Under the pieces are notes generated by a model that saw nothing but the letters and a program-made list of their open reading frames with translations, did not search any database and was not told the origin of the DNA. From Pisolithus tinctorius (lineage: Eukaryota; Basidiomycota; Agaricomycetes; Boletales; Pisolithaceae), in the NCBI GenBank assembly GCA_024663395.1, contig JANFAH010000047.1, positions 468,355-532,354 on the forward strand: a DNA stretch of 64,000 bases, read 5' to 3'. A program made the position numbers and the translations under genes. This document shows, in pieces, positions 11,657 through 22,914 of this stretch (the stretch's first letter is position 1; each line of letters opens with the position of its first letter).

Positions 11657-13444
11657 TCATATCATGGGCCAGTCATGGAAGGCTCCCTCGCCAAATCTGA
11701 AGAAGCTAATGTTTCCCGAATCAACGGCGGCAACAACAACTGATTTCTTCCCAGCTTTGAGATGTACAAAGGGATTTGGCTTAGGAGGGGTCGGGTTGCG
11801 GGAAACATCAGGCGGCGGTACCGCTGTTGTGTGGGACTTCAATCGAAGATAAGAGAGTAAGTATTGAATCAATGTCCGTGGTGGTGAAATGGGCGGTGCT
11901 GGGAGTTCAGGAGATGCGTTGGTCACTGTAGCATTATTCGCCTCCTTGGCGGCGGTTTGAGTTCTCCGCTTCCGCGGTGGTGGAAGAGGCATCTCCGGAA
12001 GACCCTCGAAGAGGGCCATAAGCTCATACAAGTTAGGCATAGCGGTCGTACGTGCGCTATCGAAGCCCAATCAGCGGATTCACACCAATAGAAAATATGG
12101 ATGACCGACTTTATAATTACCAGGTAAAAATCTGGTGGTGGTGGGGCAGTCTTGCGGAATGGCGTGGAAGGTTTGTACACATGGAAGAAGACGCTATAAG
12201 GGGAAGAAGATAAGGCCGTCGAAAGAGGTGGTGATACTGCTGTAGCTCCCTCATCTATCCCCGGGCAGTTGTACAATGGGGTACTATGACCGCACGGAAG
12301 AAAACGTAGAGCTTTGAATATGTCACCTACGATGATAGTTAACTGAAAGAGTAACTGTGTGGGTAGCAATGACGAACCACTCGACTTGATGCCACGAAAC
12401 CTAAGGGGTCCCCATGGACCTCTATGAAACACCAAGCCTACAGCGCTCAAGACCTTCAAAACGAGGTTTGAGAACGATGTGGAGATCCTTTGCCATACGT
12501 TCGGAGCCCGCGTCGCAGGACGTGGGGAATGCAACGGAGACGGAGCAACAGGGAAATCTGGCGTAGGAGGTTCTGCGCGCCTTAGGACAAAGCCGAGACG
12601 CTTCAGATAAGCGTACACCTATTACGGAGTCATTGGGCGATCTACAAGCACAACTTCGAGAACTCGGCGGCAGTGCCACAGTATTACACACCTGGTAACG
12701 TTCCAGTGTCATATCTTCACGGCCGATCATTTCAGTGTATGCCTGCTGGACAGTCATTGGCGCGCCCGGGCTTGTCTCCTCGATATTTGCTAGGTTTAAA
12801 TGAGATGAATTATCTTGTATACTCTTGTAGCAGAACAATGCCCCGCGCTCGATTAGATAAATAGATTCTTCTGGGAGGAGTTCGAGGCGCTTTTGAGCCT
12901 TGGAATTCTTCGGAAACTCCAACTCGGGTTCTGTGTCCCCAGAATCTCCAGACGGACGAGAAACCGAGTGTCCCATGTTCGCGAAGTGCACGCCGCGTGA
13001 TGTTACGACGTGTACCCGCGCGATGGAAGGATACCAAATACCATAACTTACATATTTGCTACAAGGGACCCAACCGAAAACTCTGCCTCGGTCGTCGACT
13101 CTACAAAAATAATGAGAGCTTACCTCGAAATGCTGCGTTCTGCTCGAAGAGCCTCGAACATGGCACCGCGCGCCCGGTCGAGGATGTGCAGCTGCAACCC
13201 GGAGCCGTGTCCATGTGCTGGTTCGAAATCCTTTTCTCCTCTCTTTGGAATCACTGGGCGTGCTGAGGCATATTTCCTGTATGATCCATTGAAACACACC
13301 AAGAAGTTTTTGAGATCGCTACACTTACGGAAGCTTCGTCCAGTCCAGTCCACCGTCCTCGTCGCCCGACGACTGCTCCTCATCTCCGGCATGATCTCCG
13401 GGTGATTTTGGATGTGATTGAGGTCGTTCGAGTATGTCATCCAT
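11657..13444 (-). CDS. SEN54: tRNA-splicing endonuclease subunit Sen54
   Basis: Sen54 is a structural subunit of the SEN complex that removes introns from pre-tRNA. The protein starts MDDILERPQSHPKSPGDHAG and reaches GGLDWTKLP before an intron. The N-terminal Sen54 domain is clear: LELLPEESIYLIERGALFCY, GAPMTVQQAYTEMIG and LERYQV, joined over an intron to YAYLKRLGFVLRRAEPPTPD. Near the C-terminus are the family motif FHVYKPSTPFRKTAPPPPDF and a closing region with KKSVVVAAVDSGNISFFRFG, ending WPMI. The gene is convergent with the VEFS-like gene (90 bases between stops). Its start is 101 bases from a divergent intron-containing tRNA gene, a likely substrate. Confidence 0.9.
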
Positions 13445-13545
13445 CAGTTTAGGAGCAGTGATGGCGAGTCGCTATAGTAAGTGTCACATTTTTTCAGTGG
13501 CGGTGATGACCGTGTCTGATAGGCAGGAGAGTGAATTCACAGCAA

Positions 13546-13634
13546 GGGTGCGTAGCGCAGTGGTAGCGCGTATGCTTTGCATTCAAGCAATTGAAACTTG
13601 TATAAGGTCCAGGGTTCAATCCCCTGCGCATCCA
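13546..13634 (+). tRNA. tRNA-Ala (anticodon TGC) with a 17-base intron
   Basis: The whole cloverleaf can be folded. The acceptor stem is GGGTGCG with CGCATCC (one G-U), with discriminator A at 13634. The D arm is GCGC-AGTGGTA-GCGC. The anticodon stem is TATGC (13571-13575) with GTATA (13600-13604). The anticodon is TGC at 13578-13580. The T arm is CAGGG-TTCAATC-CCCTG. A 17-base intron (13582-13598) sits one base 3' of the anticodon, the canonical place cut by the SEN complex. The internal A box is TAGCGCAGTGG (13553-13563) and the B box begins GGTTCAAT at 13613. Confidence 0.96.
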
Positions 13635-13635
13635 A

Positions 13636-13641
13636 TTTTTT
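13636..13641 (+). terminator. RNA polymerase III terminator (T6)
   Basis: A run of six T begins two bases after the tRNA-Ala 3' end, the usual Pol III stop signal. Confidence 0.8.
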
Positions 13642-14180
13642 CTTCCTAAAGCTCATGACCATAAATTCAACAAGGGAAGCCCAATCTTTCCGAGTCAGTC
13701 TGGGATGTATGGGTTTTTCTCCCCCCGGAGGTAGGTTGTGCCGACCAGGCAGAGACTCTCATAGCCCCTGAATACACACCGTTCCCAGATATTGGATCAC
13801 ATATGCCTTCTACTGCCGCAGAGCGTCTCGAGTCTCGACCGAGCTAACTGCGTCTGGTACGATCACTGATAAAGGAAAGCTTTTGATCGATACCACACCA
13901 TTACAGAAGCATGTAGCTATTTTCCCCGTCGAACTGCGTCGCCTGCCATCATGTCCACTACGTACCGTCATCGCAGCTATTTCGCCTCAAGTTGCACTTA
14001 TTCTTGTTCTGCGACTACAAGAGCACTCTGATCGCGATCAAATCGGGTGATATCCCGCGTCCAGCTGACAAGGATTATTTTCCTGATCTCAGCCAAAAAT
14101 ATTCAACCTGTACGAGATGGAAAGATATAAGTAGCAGCGAAGATGACCCGACAGAACCAAGTGGCGTCCCTTCCCCAGAG
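13642..14180. other. Intergenic region upstream of the carboxypeptidase gene
   Basis: No gene was supported here. An open frame runs into the carboxypeptidase start from about 13992, but its upstream part lacks a plausible protein and the signal peptide begins at 14181. The region probably holds the promoter and 5' UTR. Confidence 0.45.
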
Positions 14181-16269
14181 ATGCATATAACTCAGGCGCT
14201 ATTACTGCCAGCACTACTTTCATCGGTGGCCGCTGCCATTTCACAGACTTCCCCGGGCTTGAACAAGCGATTCAATCATGCCAGTCGCGAAAGACAAGCA
14301 ACTTTCAAGTCCCAGGCAATTCACCCCGTTCCTTGGGACCAGTCGTCGTTTACACCTATTGGAAGTCTCGATGCCCTCTCTGTTGAACAATTTACCACCC
14401 TCGGTCATCCAGCGTTCCCAGCCTACAGCGTAAGGATCAAGCGAGCAGATCCCGCGGTCTTCACATGTGACCCCACGGTCAAGTAAGCAATGCCAAAAAT
14501 GGAGGGTAAACTTCTCATTGCCCCTGCAATGCAGGACCTACACAGGATATATAGATGTTACTGGGGCCAAGCATCTGTTCTTCTACTTCTTTGAGAGCAG
14601 AAATGATCCGGCAAATGACGATGTCATATTTTGGACTAACGGAGGTGGGGAAGAAATTTGCACACTACCCAACAACCCCCTTATGCCTTCATAGGTCCTG
14701 GTTGTTCATCGGGCCTTGGTCTCTTCATGGAACTGGGTCCTTGTCACGTCCTCAGTGATGAAGGCCCTGTATTCAATCCGTACTCGTGGAACTCCAATGC
14801 AAGCATATTCTTCGTCGATCAGCCTATCGGTGTTGGCTTTTCCTATGCCGACTACGATGAGATCGTGGTAAGCCACAGTCCACCTGTACTGGAAGATGCG
14901 TTTGTCCAATCACATCCACAGAGTACTACTAAAGAGGCGGCAAAGGATATAGCCGCGTTCGTTGCCATATTCTTCCAAAACTTCCCTGATTTCCAAACCC
15001 GCGGTTTTCACATGGCTGGAGAATCCTACGGGGTATGTCCAACATGAGATTGCCACGAAACGATTTGTGTAACTGTTTCAACAATTAGGGGCGCTATCTC
15101 CCCGTTTTTGCCTCCGAGGTCTATGACCAGAACGCCAGACTGGTCGAAGTAGGCATTACCCCCATCAATTTAACGTCCATCATGATGGGTAAGTAGACTT
15201 AAACGGGTTTCAACGCCGAATGTGCGTTGGTATTGAATTCGCCGAACTATCACAGGCGATGGTATGACTGATTGGTATAGAATGATCCCCACGTATGTCG
15301 AAATGCTTTGCACGAGTGCATCCGTTCCACCTATTATGTCTATCGGGTGAGGTTCAGTCACTTGCGCTTCCTCGGGTCGTTTGCTCATTGGCCACAAGTT
15401 CGTGCGTCGCCATGAAAGAGGCTGTAAGATTGCGATTCACGATACAGTGCATCTACTATAACCATCTTGTGCCAGGTTCCCAGATGTGAGAGGTGGACCA
15501 AAGCAGCGTGTATCGACAATTTCGATGCCCTAGGCTGCAGAGCCGCTACAGATTTCTGTAACAATCAACTTGTCGCGCCCTTTGACGCAACAGGTACTAG
15601 TGCGGAACCAGGTGTGGATAAGGGGGCTTACACTTTCCCCCGTCAGGCATGAATCCGTACGATATTAGTAAAAAATGCGAGGGCGACCCAGAGGATTTGT
15701 GCTACCCAGTCACCAGGTATGTGGCTCGATTATCCGAGCAAGCATTTTGATCGAAGTGTTTGATGTCATCAGGTACATCAGGGAATACCTCGATGATCCT
15801 GATATTCGTGCGGCTCTTAACGTTAGTCCTTCTCTTGGCAAATTCAATTCCTGCAGCAATGATGTTGGTGCCGCATTCGAGGCAACGATGGATGAATACC
15901 ACCCGAGTGACTCCTACGTAGCCGAGTTGCTTGAACGCGGGATTCGAGTGCTCGTCTATGTCGGAACATACGATTGGATTTGCAACTGGATTGGTAATGA
16001 AAGATGGACACTAGCGTTGCCGTGGTCGGGACAAGGACAATTCGCCAATCAGCCTTTGACAGAGTGGTACGTCAACGGCGCTGTCGCTGGAAGAACACGA
16101 AGTGCCGCTGGGTTCACCTACGCCACTGTCAACAAGGCAGGACACATGGTGGGTTCCTTCGCGCGGAGATTACGCAATCGAGAGCTGAAGATTTTTCAAG
16201 GTGCCGTATGATAAACCTGAAGAAGCTCTGGAAATGGTAAACAGATGGCTGGCCGGGGCGACACTGTGA
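14181..16269 (+). CDS. Secreted or vacuolar serine carboxypeptidase (S10 family)
   Basis: This peptidase removes C-terminal residues and acts in the vacuole or outside the cell. The start gives a signal peptide, [20 protein letters not shown]. After a pro-region come [20 protein letters not shown], the oxyanion motif NGGPGCSSG (formed across an intron), [16 protein letters not shown], and the nucleophile motif AGESYGGRYLP. The catalytic Asp lies in [16 protein letters not shown] and the His in [17 protein letters not shown], again across an intron. Cysteines in the middle ([26 protein letters not shown]) fit the S10 insert. Every exon join that I followed keeps frame, and the protein ends [10 protein letters not shown]. 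About ten introns are present. Where family members usually have GNG before the Met-Thr-Asp segment this one reads GDG, a small departure. Confidence 0.92.
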
Positions 16270-18143
16270 TGTCCGATGCGTGATTGACGATGCACGAGTA
16301 GAACCATACAGTTGGTGTATGAATAGCTTTACCTGAACTCCCAAAATCAACCGAGGTTGCCTCTTAACCCGAACGAAATTAGTAGTTTATGAATCATCGT
16401 AAAGCTGTAAACGACAGAGGAGTGAAGTCCGCGGTTGGGTGAATGAGTGTCCGGCTGTTTTGTGAGGGCGATTGTTGTTTTAGTTATTCAGCTCCAGTAT
16501 CGAGGATCCGAAAAATGCCAGTTCAAAAGTGCGTTGCACGCAAAAAAATTGGGTAAATACTCATACGTCAAATCGTTGTGTGGCCGACTGAGCTGATGCA
16601 TGCCGCCCATGTGCCGGTGATCCCGGATTCCCATGATGAATTAGGTGTGTAATCGAAGTTTCATGTTAAGAGTTCCATCGGCCTATGGATATCCCGCTTA
16701 TAGTTGTCAGTGGTTGTAGTGCCAGTGATGATGAATGGCCTTAGGACAGATAGACCTAGCCTTGTCTCCATGATCTTGTACGCGTCGCACGCTACCTGGG
16801 TGTCGCGGGAGGACATTATTAGTGTTCACTTGGGGAAAAGACCAGGCAACCCAGCCGGGGTTAGGCGCCCAGTGATCCAGGGTTGATGAATTCCTGTCAG
16901 AAACGTGCACGAAGCGTGGGCTGGCTTTCGGACGCTCGGATCGAAAGAACTTAAAAATCTTTCGAAGTGTTAGGGACCAATGATACTGGACAAAGTCAAC
17001 ACACAGCTGATCAATTGATCGACATCAAAGTCCTGCGAGGCGGGGTTGCGGGTGGTTTTTTCCCCTCCGTGAAACCGTCTGACGGGCGCGAGCATTGTGA
17101 ATGATATTGCCTGCGAAGGCCGTCGTAGTTCCGGCCGTGAACCGATCCTGGTCACCGCAAGACTTATTACGTCAACAGTCATGTACCCTTCTCTGCGTTC
17201 ACCGAGGTTCGCTGTCCTTTCAGATACGCGGGCCCGGGGTCGTGGAAGGAAGCAGCGGCACCCAGCCACGCCGGCCTCCAATTTACCAGAGAACAATATG
17301 GTGAAGTCAAAGTCTTCGGCGGAAGTGTTTGATTGGAAGGTTCTAATATTCGTAGATAACCTATGTGGTGCCCTCGTTCTTCCCAAAATATCCCCTCCAA
17401 GGGCTCCACAACGAGTGTCTAACCCCATATAGACCCTGTAAGCGGTGGGGGTGGGGGTTTGAGTGGGGGAAAAGGTCGAGTCCGATACAATTTTTCAACA
17501 GTCGGTAATGCCTTGAGGCTTGCAACCGATGGAATCGGCGCTGTCTATTAGAGGGTTTAAAAAAAGACAGATACCGGGTCACCGCGATGCGGTTCGATTA
17601 TCGCAGTCGTCGGGACGCATTCAGAAAGACGAGATGCTCCACAGGACTTCCAATAGATCGATATCTTGCTCAGACGATAAGCCGACGCTCCTAAATATGT
17701 TCGAAAACTGTAGCGCGGGTGCGGATATCTATCCTCGTTCATTCTGTTCAGGTCCAAAGTCTCTCACGAAACCGACTGTGACCCTGCCCAGCCCCGCAAC
17801 TTTTCTGTGATTTTTCTCCCAAACAAGACAAGGGAACCCTGTGTTTTGGCACTTTGCAATCTCAAGTTGCGACGTGCTGACATAATAAACTTGTAACACT
17901 GTAATAACGACTCGCTTATGTCGCAATTTACATTTCTGTCCGCAGGTGCCTGGCTTGGATTTAAAGCTTTAAAGCACCATTACATATCGCATCCAGCTTT
18001 CCCCGTCGACTACCCCCAACCACTAGTTCGACGGCGACAGTTCTACCCGTCTAATAGCTTACGCCAACGTTCTGGAATAACAATCACGACCCGAACGTCG
18101 CGCACGCCCTCTTCCTCCTCTTTGTGGCCCATTAATAACTACC
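16270..18143. other. Gene-poor interval of 1.9 kb
   Basis: Several ORFs of 60-150 codons exist on both strands, but none gives a recognisable protein or joins plausibly with neighbours. No RNA gene or repeat was recognised. The right end should contain the promoter of the antiporter gene. Confidence 0.4.
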
Positions 18144-21043
18144 ATGATCTTTCATCCGGTGGGTCGTGTGCTCCGTCTTCCGTTTTGGCCGTTCATCATC
18201 TTATTCTCCTCGTGAATATAGCTCAGTATAACGAACCCTCATATTATCTATGCATGCCTAGGTGGCTTCGTCGTCATGGTAGGCTCTTTCCTCACATTCG
18301 GGATAGCAGTGACCGAAAACCACTCAGTTTGGGATGTTTTCTCTGTTCATCCGGGAGAAGGTTAGTTTGAAGTCCACATGTTTCCGGGAAGTTGCTCATT
18401 GCCGTCTAGTTGTACATCGGCGAGGCGTGCTGGGCATTCCTTTTTGGCGTCATAATTGGTGTGCCCATTTCGCATGGACACAGCCCCATATCCACTTACC
18501 TGTCATTCCAATATCGTAGGTCCGTATGGTGCTAATCTTATCGATCCCCGTGTGTGGGCAGGTAATAACGGAGACGCGGACAATACCATCACCCTGGAGT
18601 TCACAAGAGTCGTATTGGCTATTGGCGTATTTGCTATTGGAGTGGAGCTTCCGAAGGCGTATATGGCACGTCACTGGAAGAGTCTGTTCTTTCTTCTTTT
18701 CCCGGTGATGACTTGGGTGAGCCCGTGGCGTCTAGTTAAGTTCCACCTTCACGTGCTCACAATTGATAGGGGTGGTTTGTATCCGCAGGGCTGATTTACG
18801 CGTTCATTCCCGGGATGACCTTCTTGTGCAGCCTCGCCGTAGCGGCATGTCTGACTCCCACTGATCCGATTTTGGCCGCCGCCGTGGTTGGCGGCAAGTA
18901 TGCTGACAAACATGTCCCTGCTCATATTCGACATCTCTTAGCTGCAGAAAGTGGTTGCAACGACGGCGCAGCTTACCCCTTTCTGTTCATATCATTATAT
19001 CTTATTCTGGAAGCCACACCGGGAGCCGCTGTACGGGACTGGTTCCTTTTCCTGTGGCTCTGTAAGTCATTGTGCACCCTCTTCTCCTGTACCCAGCCTG
19101 ACTCCCTTCAGATCAAATCTTGTTGAGTGTGGTATTCGGATCGCTCATTGGCTTTGGTTTCCGTCACCTCATGAAATTCTGTGAACGCAACGACTTGATC
19201 GACCGTCAGTCCTATGTTGCTCAGTACGTCTCTCTTGCGTTTCTGACCATCGGCATTATGACAATGCTGGGGTCGGACGACCTGCTAGCAGCATTTTGCT
19301 GCGGTACTGCCTTCGCATGGGACGGATTCTTCAATCGACAGACAGCGGAATCGGTGTTTAGTTCCGTCATCGATTTGCTTTTCAACGTCGCTGCTTTCAT
19401 TTACGTGGGTGCATGGATGCCCTTCGATAGCTTCACCAACGCAACGTTGAAGCTGAGTGTATGGCGGCTTATCGTGATCGCCATATTGGTGTTGCTGCTG
19501 AGGAGACTTCCCATCATGATCATGTTGTACAAGTTCATACCTGACGTGAAGACCTTTCGGGAGGCTGTCTTCAGTGGCCATTTTGGGCCCATAGGTATCG
19601 GTAAGCGGCGCAAAGTAACCCTTGGACTCAGGATAATTCACATGTCACTCAGGAGCTGTGTACATCTCTACCTTGGCTGTTGAAATGCTCCCCAAGCCAA
19701 ATTACCCACCAACCAATCAGACAGAGTTCTTGGCACTTACGATTCAGCCGATCGTCTCCTTTATGGTCCTTTGCAGCGTGGCCACTCATGGTCTATCGAT
19801 TCCCTTCTTTTCTCTCAGCCGCCGTGTCCATTCTGTATCGTCGCGGACATGGTCTCGTCATGCCGCAGCTGACTGGATGCCCCAAGCTAGGTTGGTTGCA
19901 CGTCCGGAGGATATTGTTATCAATCGGGACCGCATCAGTGAAATGGAGAAAGGCGAAGCTGCGGAGAGCTCCGGAACAGCCAGCAAACGAACAAGCGTAG
20001 CCACGGCTGTTCCTCCGGTCGTCACAGATATAAGATCCACAGATGTCGTTGAGGAAGACAAGGTCTCGCCGAGCGGAACGCTAACGGGAGAAGAATGTAT
20101 TGAAGAAAACCCGCCGGATGGCTCAGAGACCGAGTTAGAATGGAGAGAAGGACCACATAAGGTTATCGAAAGGCGTCGTGGACCTGGGCAAGAGGTTGGT
20201 AGGATCCCATCGTTTGACTGTGTGCAATTTGAATTAACACTTATGCCCTAGGTCGAGATCGAAGTTGTTCGCAATGCTTATGATACCCGACAAAAGAGTG
20301 TTTCTTCCTTCTTCAGAGGTCAAAAGCACGCCGTAATACAGTCAGTGCGCGACCACCTCCAGGGGCTTCAACATGCTGCTGAATGCGTCGAGGGTGGATT
20401 GAAAGAAATTAGCGGAACAGTAAAACGCGATATCTGTGGTACAGAAGAACGGATTCTCCACGACGGCAATAATGGCGCGACGGCGCCCGCGGACGGTGCT
20501 GATGGCGAAGAAGAGTGGCTGTCAGATAGGAGTGATGGTGACACAGGTACTGGTTCAACCGCAGGACAACATGGTGACCGCAGAAAACGCCCACGATCTG
20601 GAGACGTCAAATCAGCACTTAAGCACACAGGAAGCCACAGGCGGACTAGGTTGGGTGGAAAGACTCGCCGACGCGCTTCCATCGCGTCTACCAGCGAAGA
20701 GTCTGTCAAACAGCCAGCAGAGCAAGACCCAGCGCCTACCATGAGAGCGGAACAAGGTCAAGAAGCAGAAGGTCATCGTGGGCGTAGCGTTCGCTCCGAA
20801 CGTCCGAACACCGACCACGCTGTTCGCCGGTCCCTCAAGCACCGACGGTTGGAGTCCCTGAAGTTGGACCCGGTCTCCCGCGACGTGTCGCCAGCTCGTT
20901 CAGTGCGCTTCGCTGACGAAGGGGCCAGATCTGGCACTATCACTCCTCGCAGTTTCTCTGCAAATGATCAATGGCATCAATCCCCAGCAGATGATGATTC
21001 CTCAAAAGGGCGAGTCACTTTCGATGTACCTCATCAAACATAG
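18144..21043 (+). CDS. NHA1: Fungal plasma-membrane Na+/H+ (K+/H+) antiporter, Nha1/Sod2 type
   Basis: This CPA1 antiporter exports Na+ and K+ in exchange for protons. The start is MIFHP; an intron then joins LSITNPHIIYACLGGFVVM, and further short introns lead to FGMFSLFIREK and LYIGEACWAFLFGVIIG. Membrane helices follow, with the conserved ACLTPTDPILAAAVVGGKYA and the ion-site region LAAESGCNDGAAYPFLF. Further helices include LLAAFCCGTAFAWDGFFNRQ, DLLFNVAAFIYVGAWMPF and FGPIGIGAVYISTLAVEMLP. The helical part ends near LCSVATHGLSIPFFSLSRR. A long hydrophilic tail of some 350 residues, rich in Glu, Arg and Ser, follows and ends VTFDVPHQT; such cytosolic tails are typical of Nha1 and regulate it. 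An upstream ATG at 17918 does not lead into this frame. Confidence 0.9.
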
Positions 21044-22914
21044 CAAACCATCGGCATCTTTTCCTTATCCTTGAGTGTCTCTTCCCTGTGCCTTGTATCC
21101 ATTGCATTTAGCTTTTCCGATATCATCCCTGTTGTGCCCATATCAACAGTTAATGGTGCCGGGGCTTCATACTTGTCTCTTGTATTATACGTACCAATTG
21201 CATAGCAATCTCGCATTACATGCTGTATCATTCGCTAGGAGGGGCCATTTGGAGGACATCGATACAATGTCGAGCACTCACACCTACATGTCAGTTGCAA
21301 TCACCTCCCCAAAATATGAACTGGGTCCTCAGACATACAAAAACTGTGCCCAAACCGTGCGGTCACGTACAGGAAGCAGAATTGTTGACACCCCTCCCAG
21401 TACAGCGGAGGTGAGGAAGGGAATGTGAGTAGCCATTTTTGCGTGTTGTGGAGTTCGTATGTGTCTAGTTGATGCTGGGATCATACGGACCTTGCTAATA
21501 GGGTGCGACATTCCATCAAAAACTACGCCATAACGATGAGGTTTCATGGGAGGTCAAGGGTTAGTGCTTGGTCCACAGACCGCTCTGCTGGTAGCCGGCA
21601 TAGCTTACAGTGATCCGTCGATGGTTAGTACGTATTAAGTAGAGCAACGCATAAGTGCTGCACGGAGCAGGGTTGTGGGATGGCAGCACGCACTAGAAAC
21701 GCACAAAACGTTAGGTAAATGCATCAGACGAGGCGAGTCGGCATGCTGTGAATACATGTGTCCGGTTCCTTGCGGCACTTTGATGCAGCACATAAACCTG
21801 TAACACGGAAGCCGTTATACGCAGAAGCACTTGTTCCATGATGAATGATGTGGTGAGTGCCCATACAAGTATTCTCGGTGGCAGGTTTGGCTCGGAGAGT
21901 CGGATCGATAAGGATGGTTCGGTGAGGACGGCCGACAGGTGGGGAATCTTCGGCGACTTGTGGAGAGCGAGATGGCGGATGTATTATTCATCCCATACCC
22001 CAGCTTGCGAACGCTGAGCAAGCCATAAACCTCACGGAGCCGGCACCAGAAAACGACCAAGTGTGATGCACCAGCTGATGGTACTAAGCAAACCCGCCGG
22101 GACAGTCGAGAACCCGGACAGCAAAATTGATCCGATTCCCGAATGGCATTCAAGCGCGGGACCAACAGACAACCTTCATGGGAAAGTAGAAAATCCCGAG
22201 AGAAAATTTCCTAAAAGATAACAGACTGCACGATTGGATCCCCCCTCTGACGGCGCCGCTAACATGTAGCCACGAATTCCAGGGCAAACCGGTTGTTGGT
22301 GCTGCCATATTCCGTCGAGAAAATGGACGGATAACCCATAAGCCGTTGCCGGGTCTGTTACAAAGTAGAATCACTGCGCATAACGAACTGTCATCAGCCG
22401 CAGGCCCTGGGAGGCCCATCCGTGGCTGCGATGGAAGAAGATTAGGGCGGTTTGCTAACTGCTTCCGCTACCTCAGTTCGGTGACTAAACGTTTTCCGCG
22501 TCCAGTTGATCTACTATACGCAACTTGGACGATCAGAAAATTCTTTGAAGAAGGGCTGGAGGTCTCTGATGGCCTAGTTAGGTCTAGTCGGATTTTTCAT
22601 ACTAAGGGTCGTGCCAGTACCCGTTGGCGTTTATCGTACGTGAGCCACTGAGACAAGACTTCCGATGTAAGTATGTGCCTATGTGGGTGCTGAACCCGCG
22701 TTGCGATGTAATTGTCACCTGAAATTAAGACGTGTTCCCATCCCTGACCGGTTATGCGGAAGCCCAATGGTCTCCCGTACCCCGGAGCCAGTAAGCTAGC
22801 CCGGCGTGCGGCAGAGGTCTATTAAAGCGGGCAATCAGTTTACAGAATCCGACCAGCCGCTCACGATACCCAAGTAACAGTTATCAGTTACATATATACT
22901 AGCGGATAAACGCT
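21044..22914. other. Gene-poor interval of 1.9 kb
   Basis: Only scattered short ORFs with no recognisable product occur here. No RNA gene or mobile element was recognised. The left part should hold the antiporter 3' UTR and the right part the promoter of the CoA ligase gene. Confidence 0.4.

Noticed and set aside
13210..13235. A B-box-like GGTTCGAAATCC
   Set aside because: It lies inside SEN54 coding sequence and no cloverleaf can be folded around it.
17918..18370. Upstream ATG and 150-codon frame before the Na+/H+ antiporter
   Set aside because: The frame does not lead into the antiporter; MIFHP at 18144 plus one intron gives the proper family N-terminus.
21815..22419. Minus-strand ORFs in the interval before the CoA ligase
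   Set aside because: Their translations look random and no joinable exons were found.
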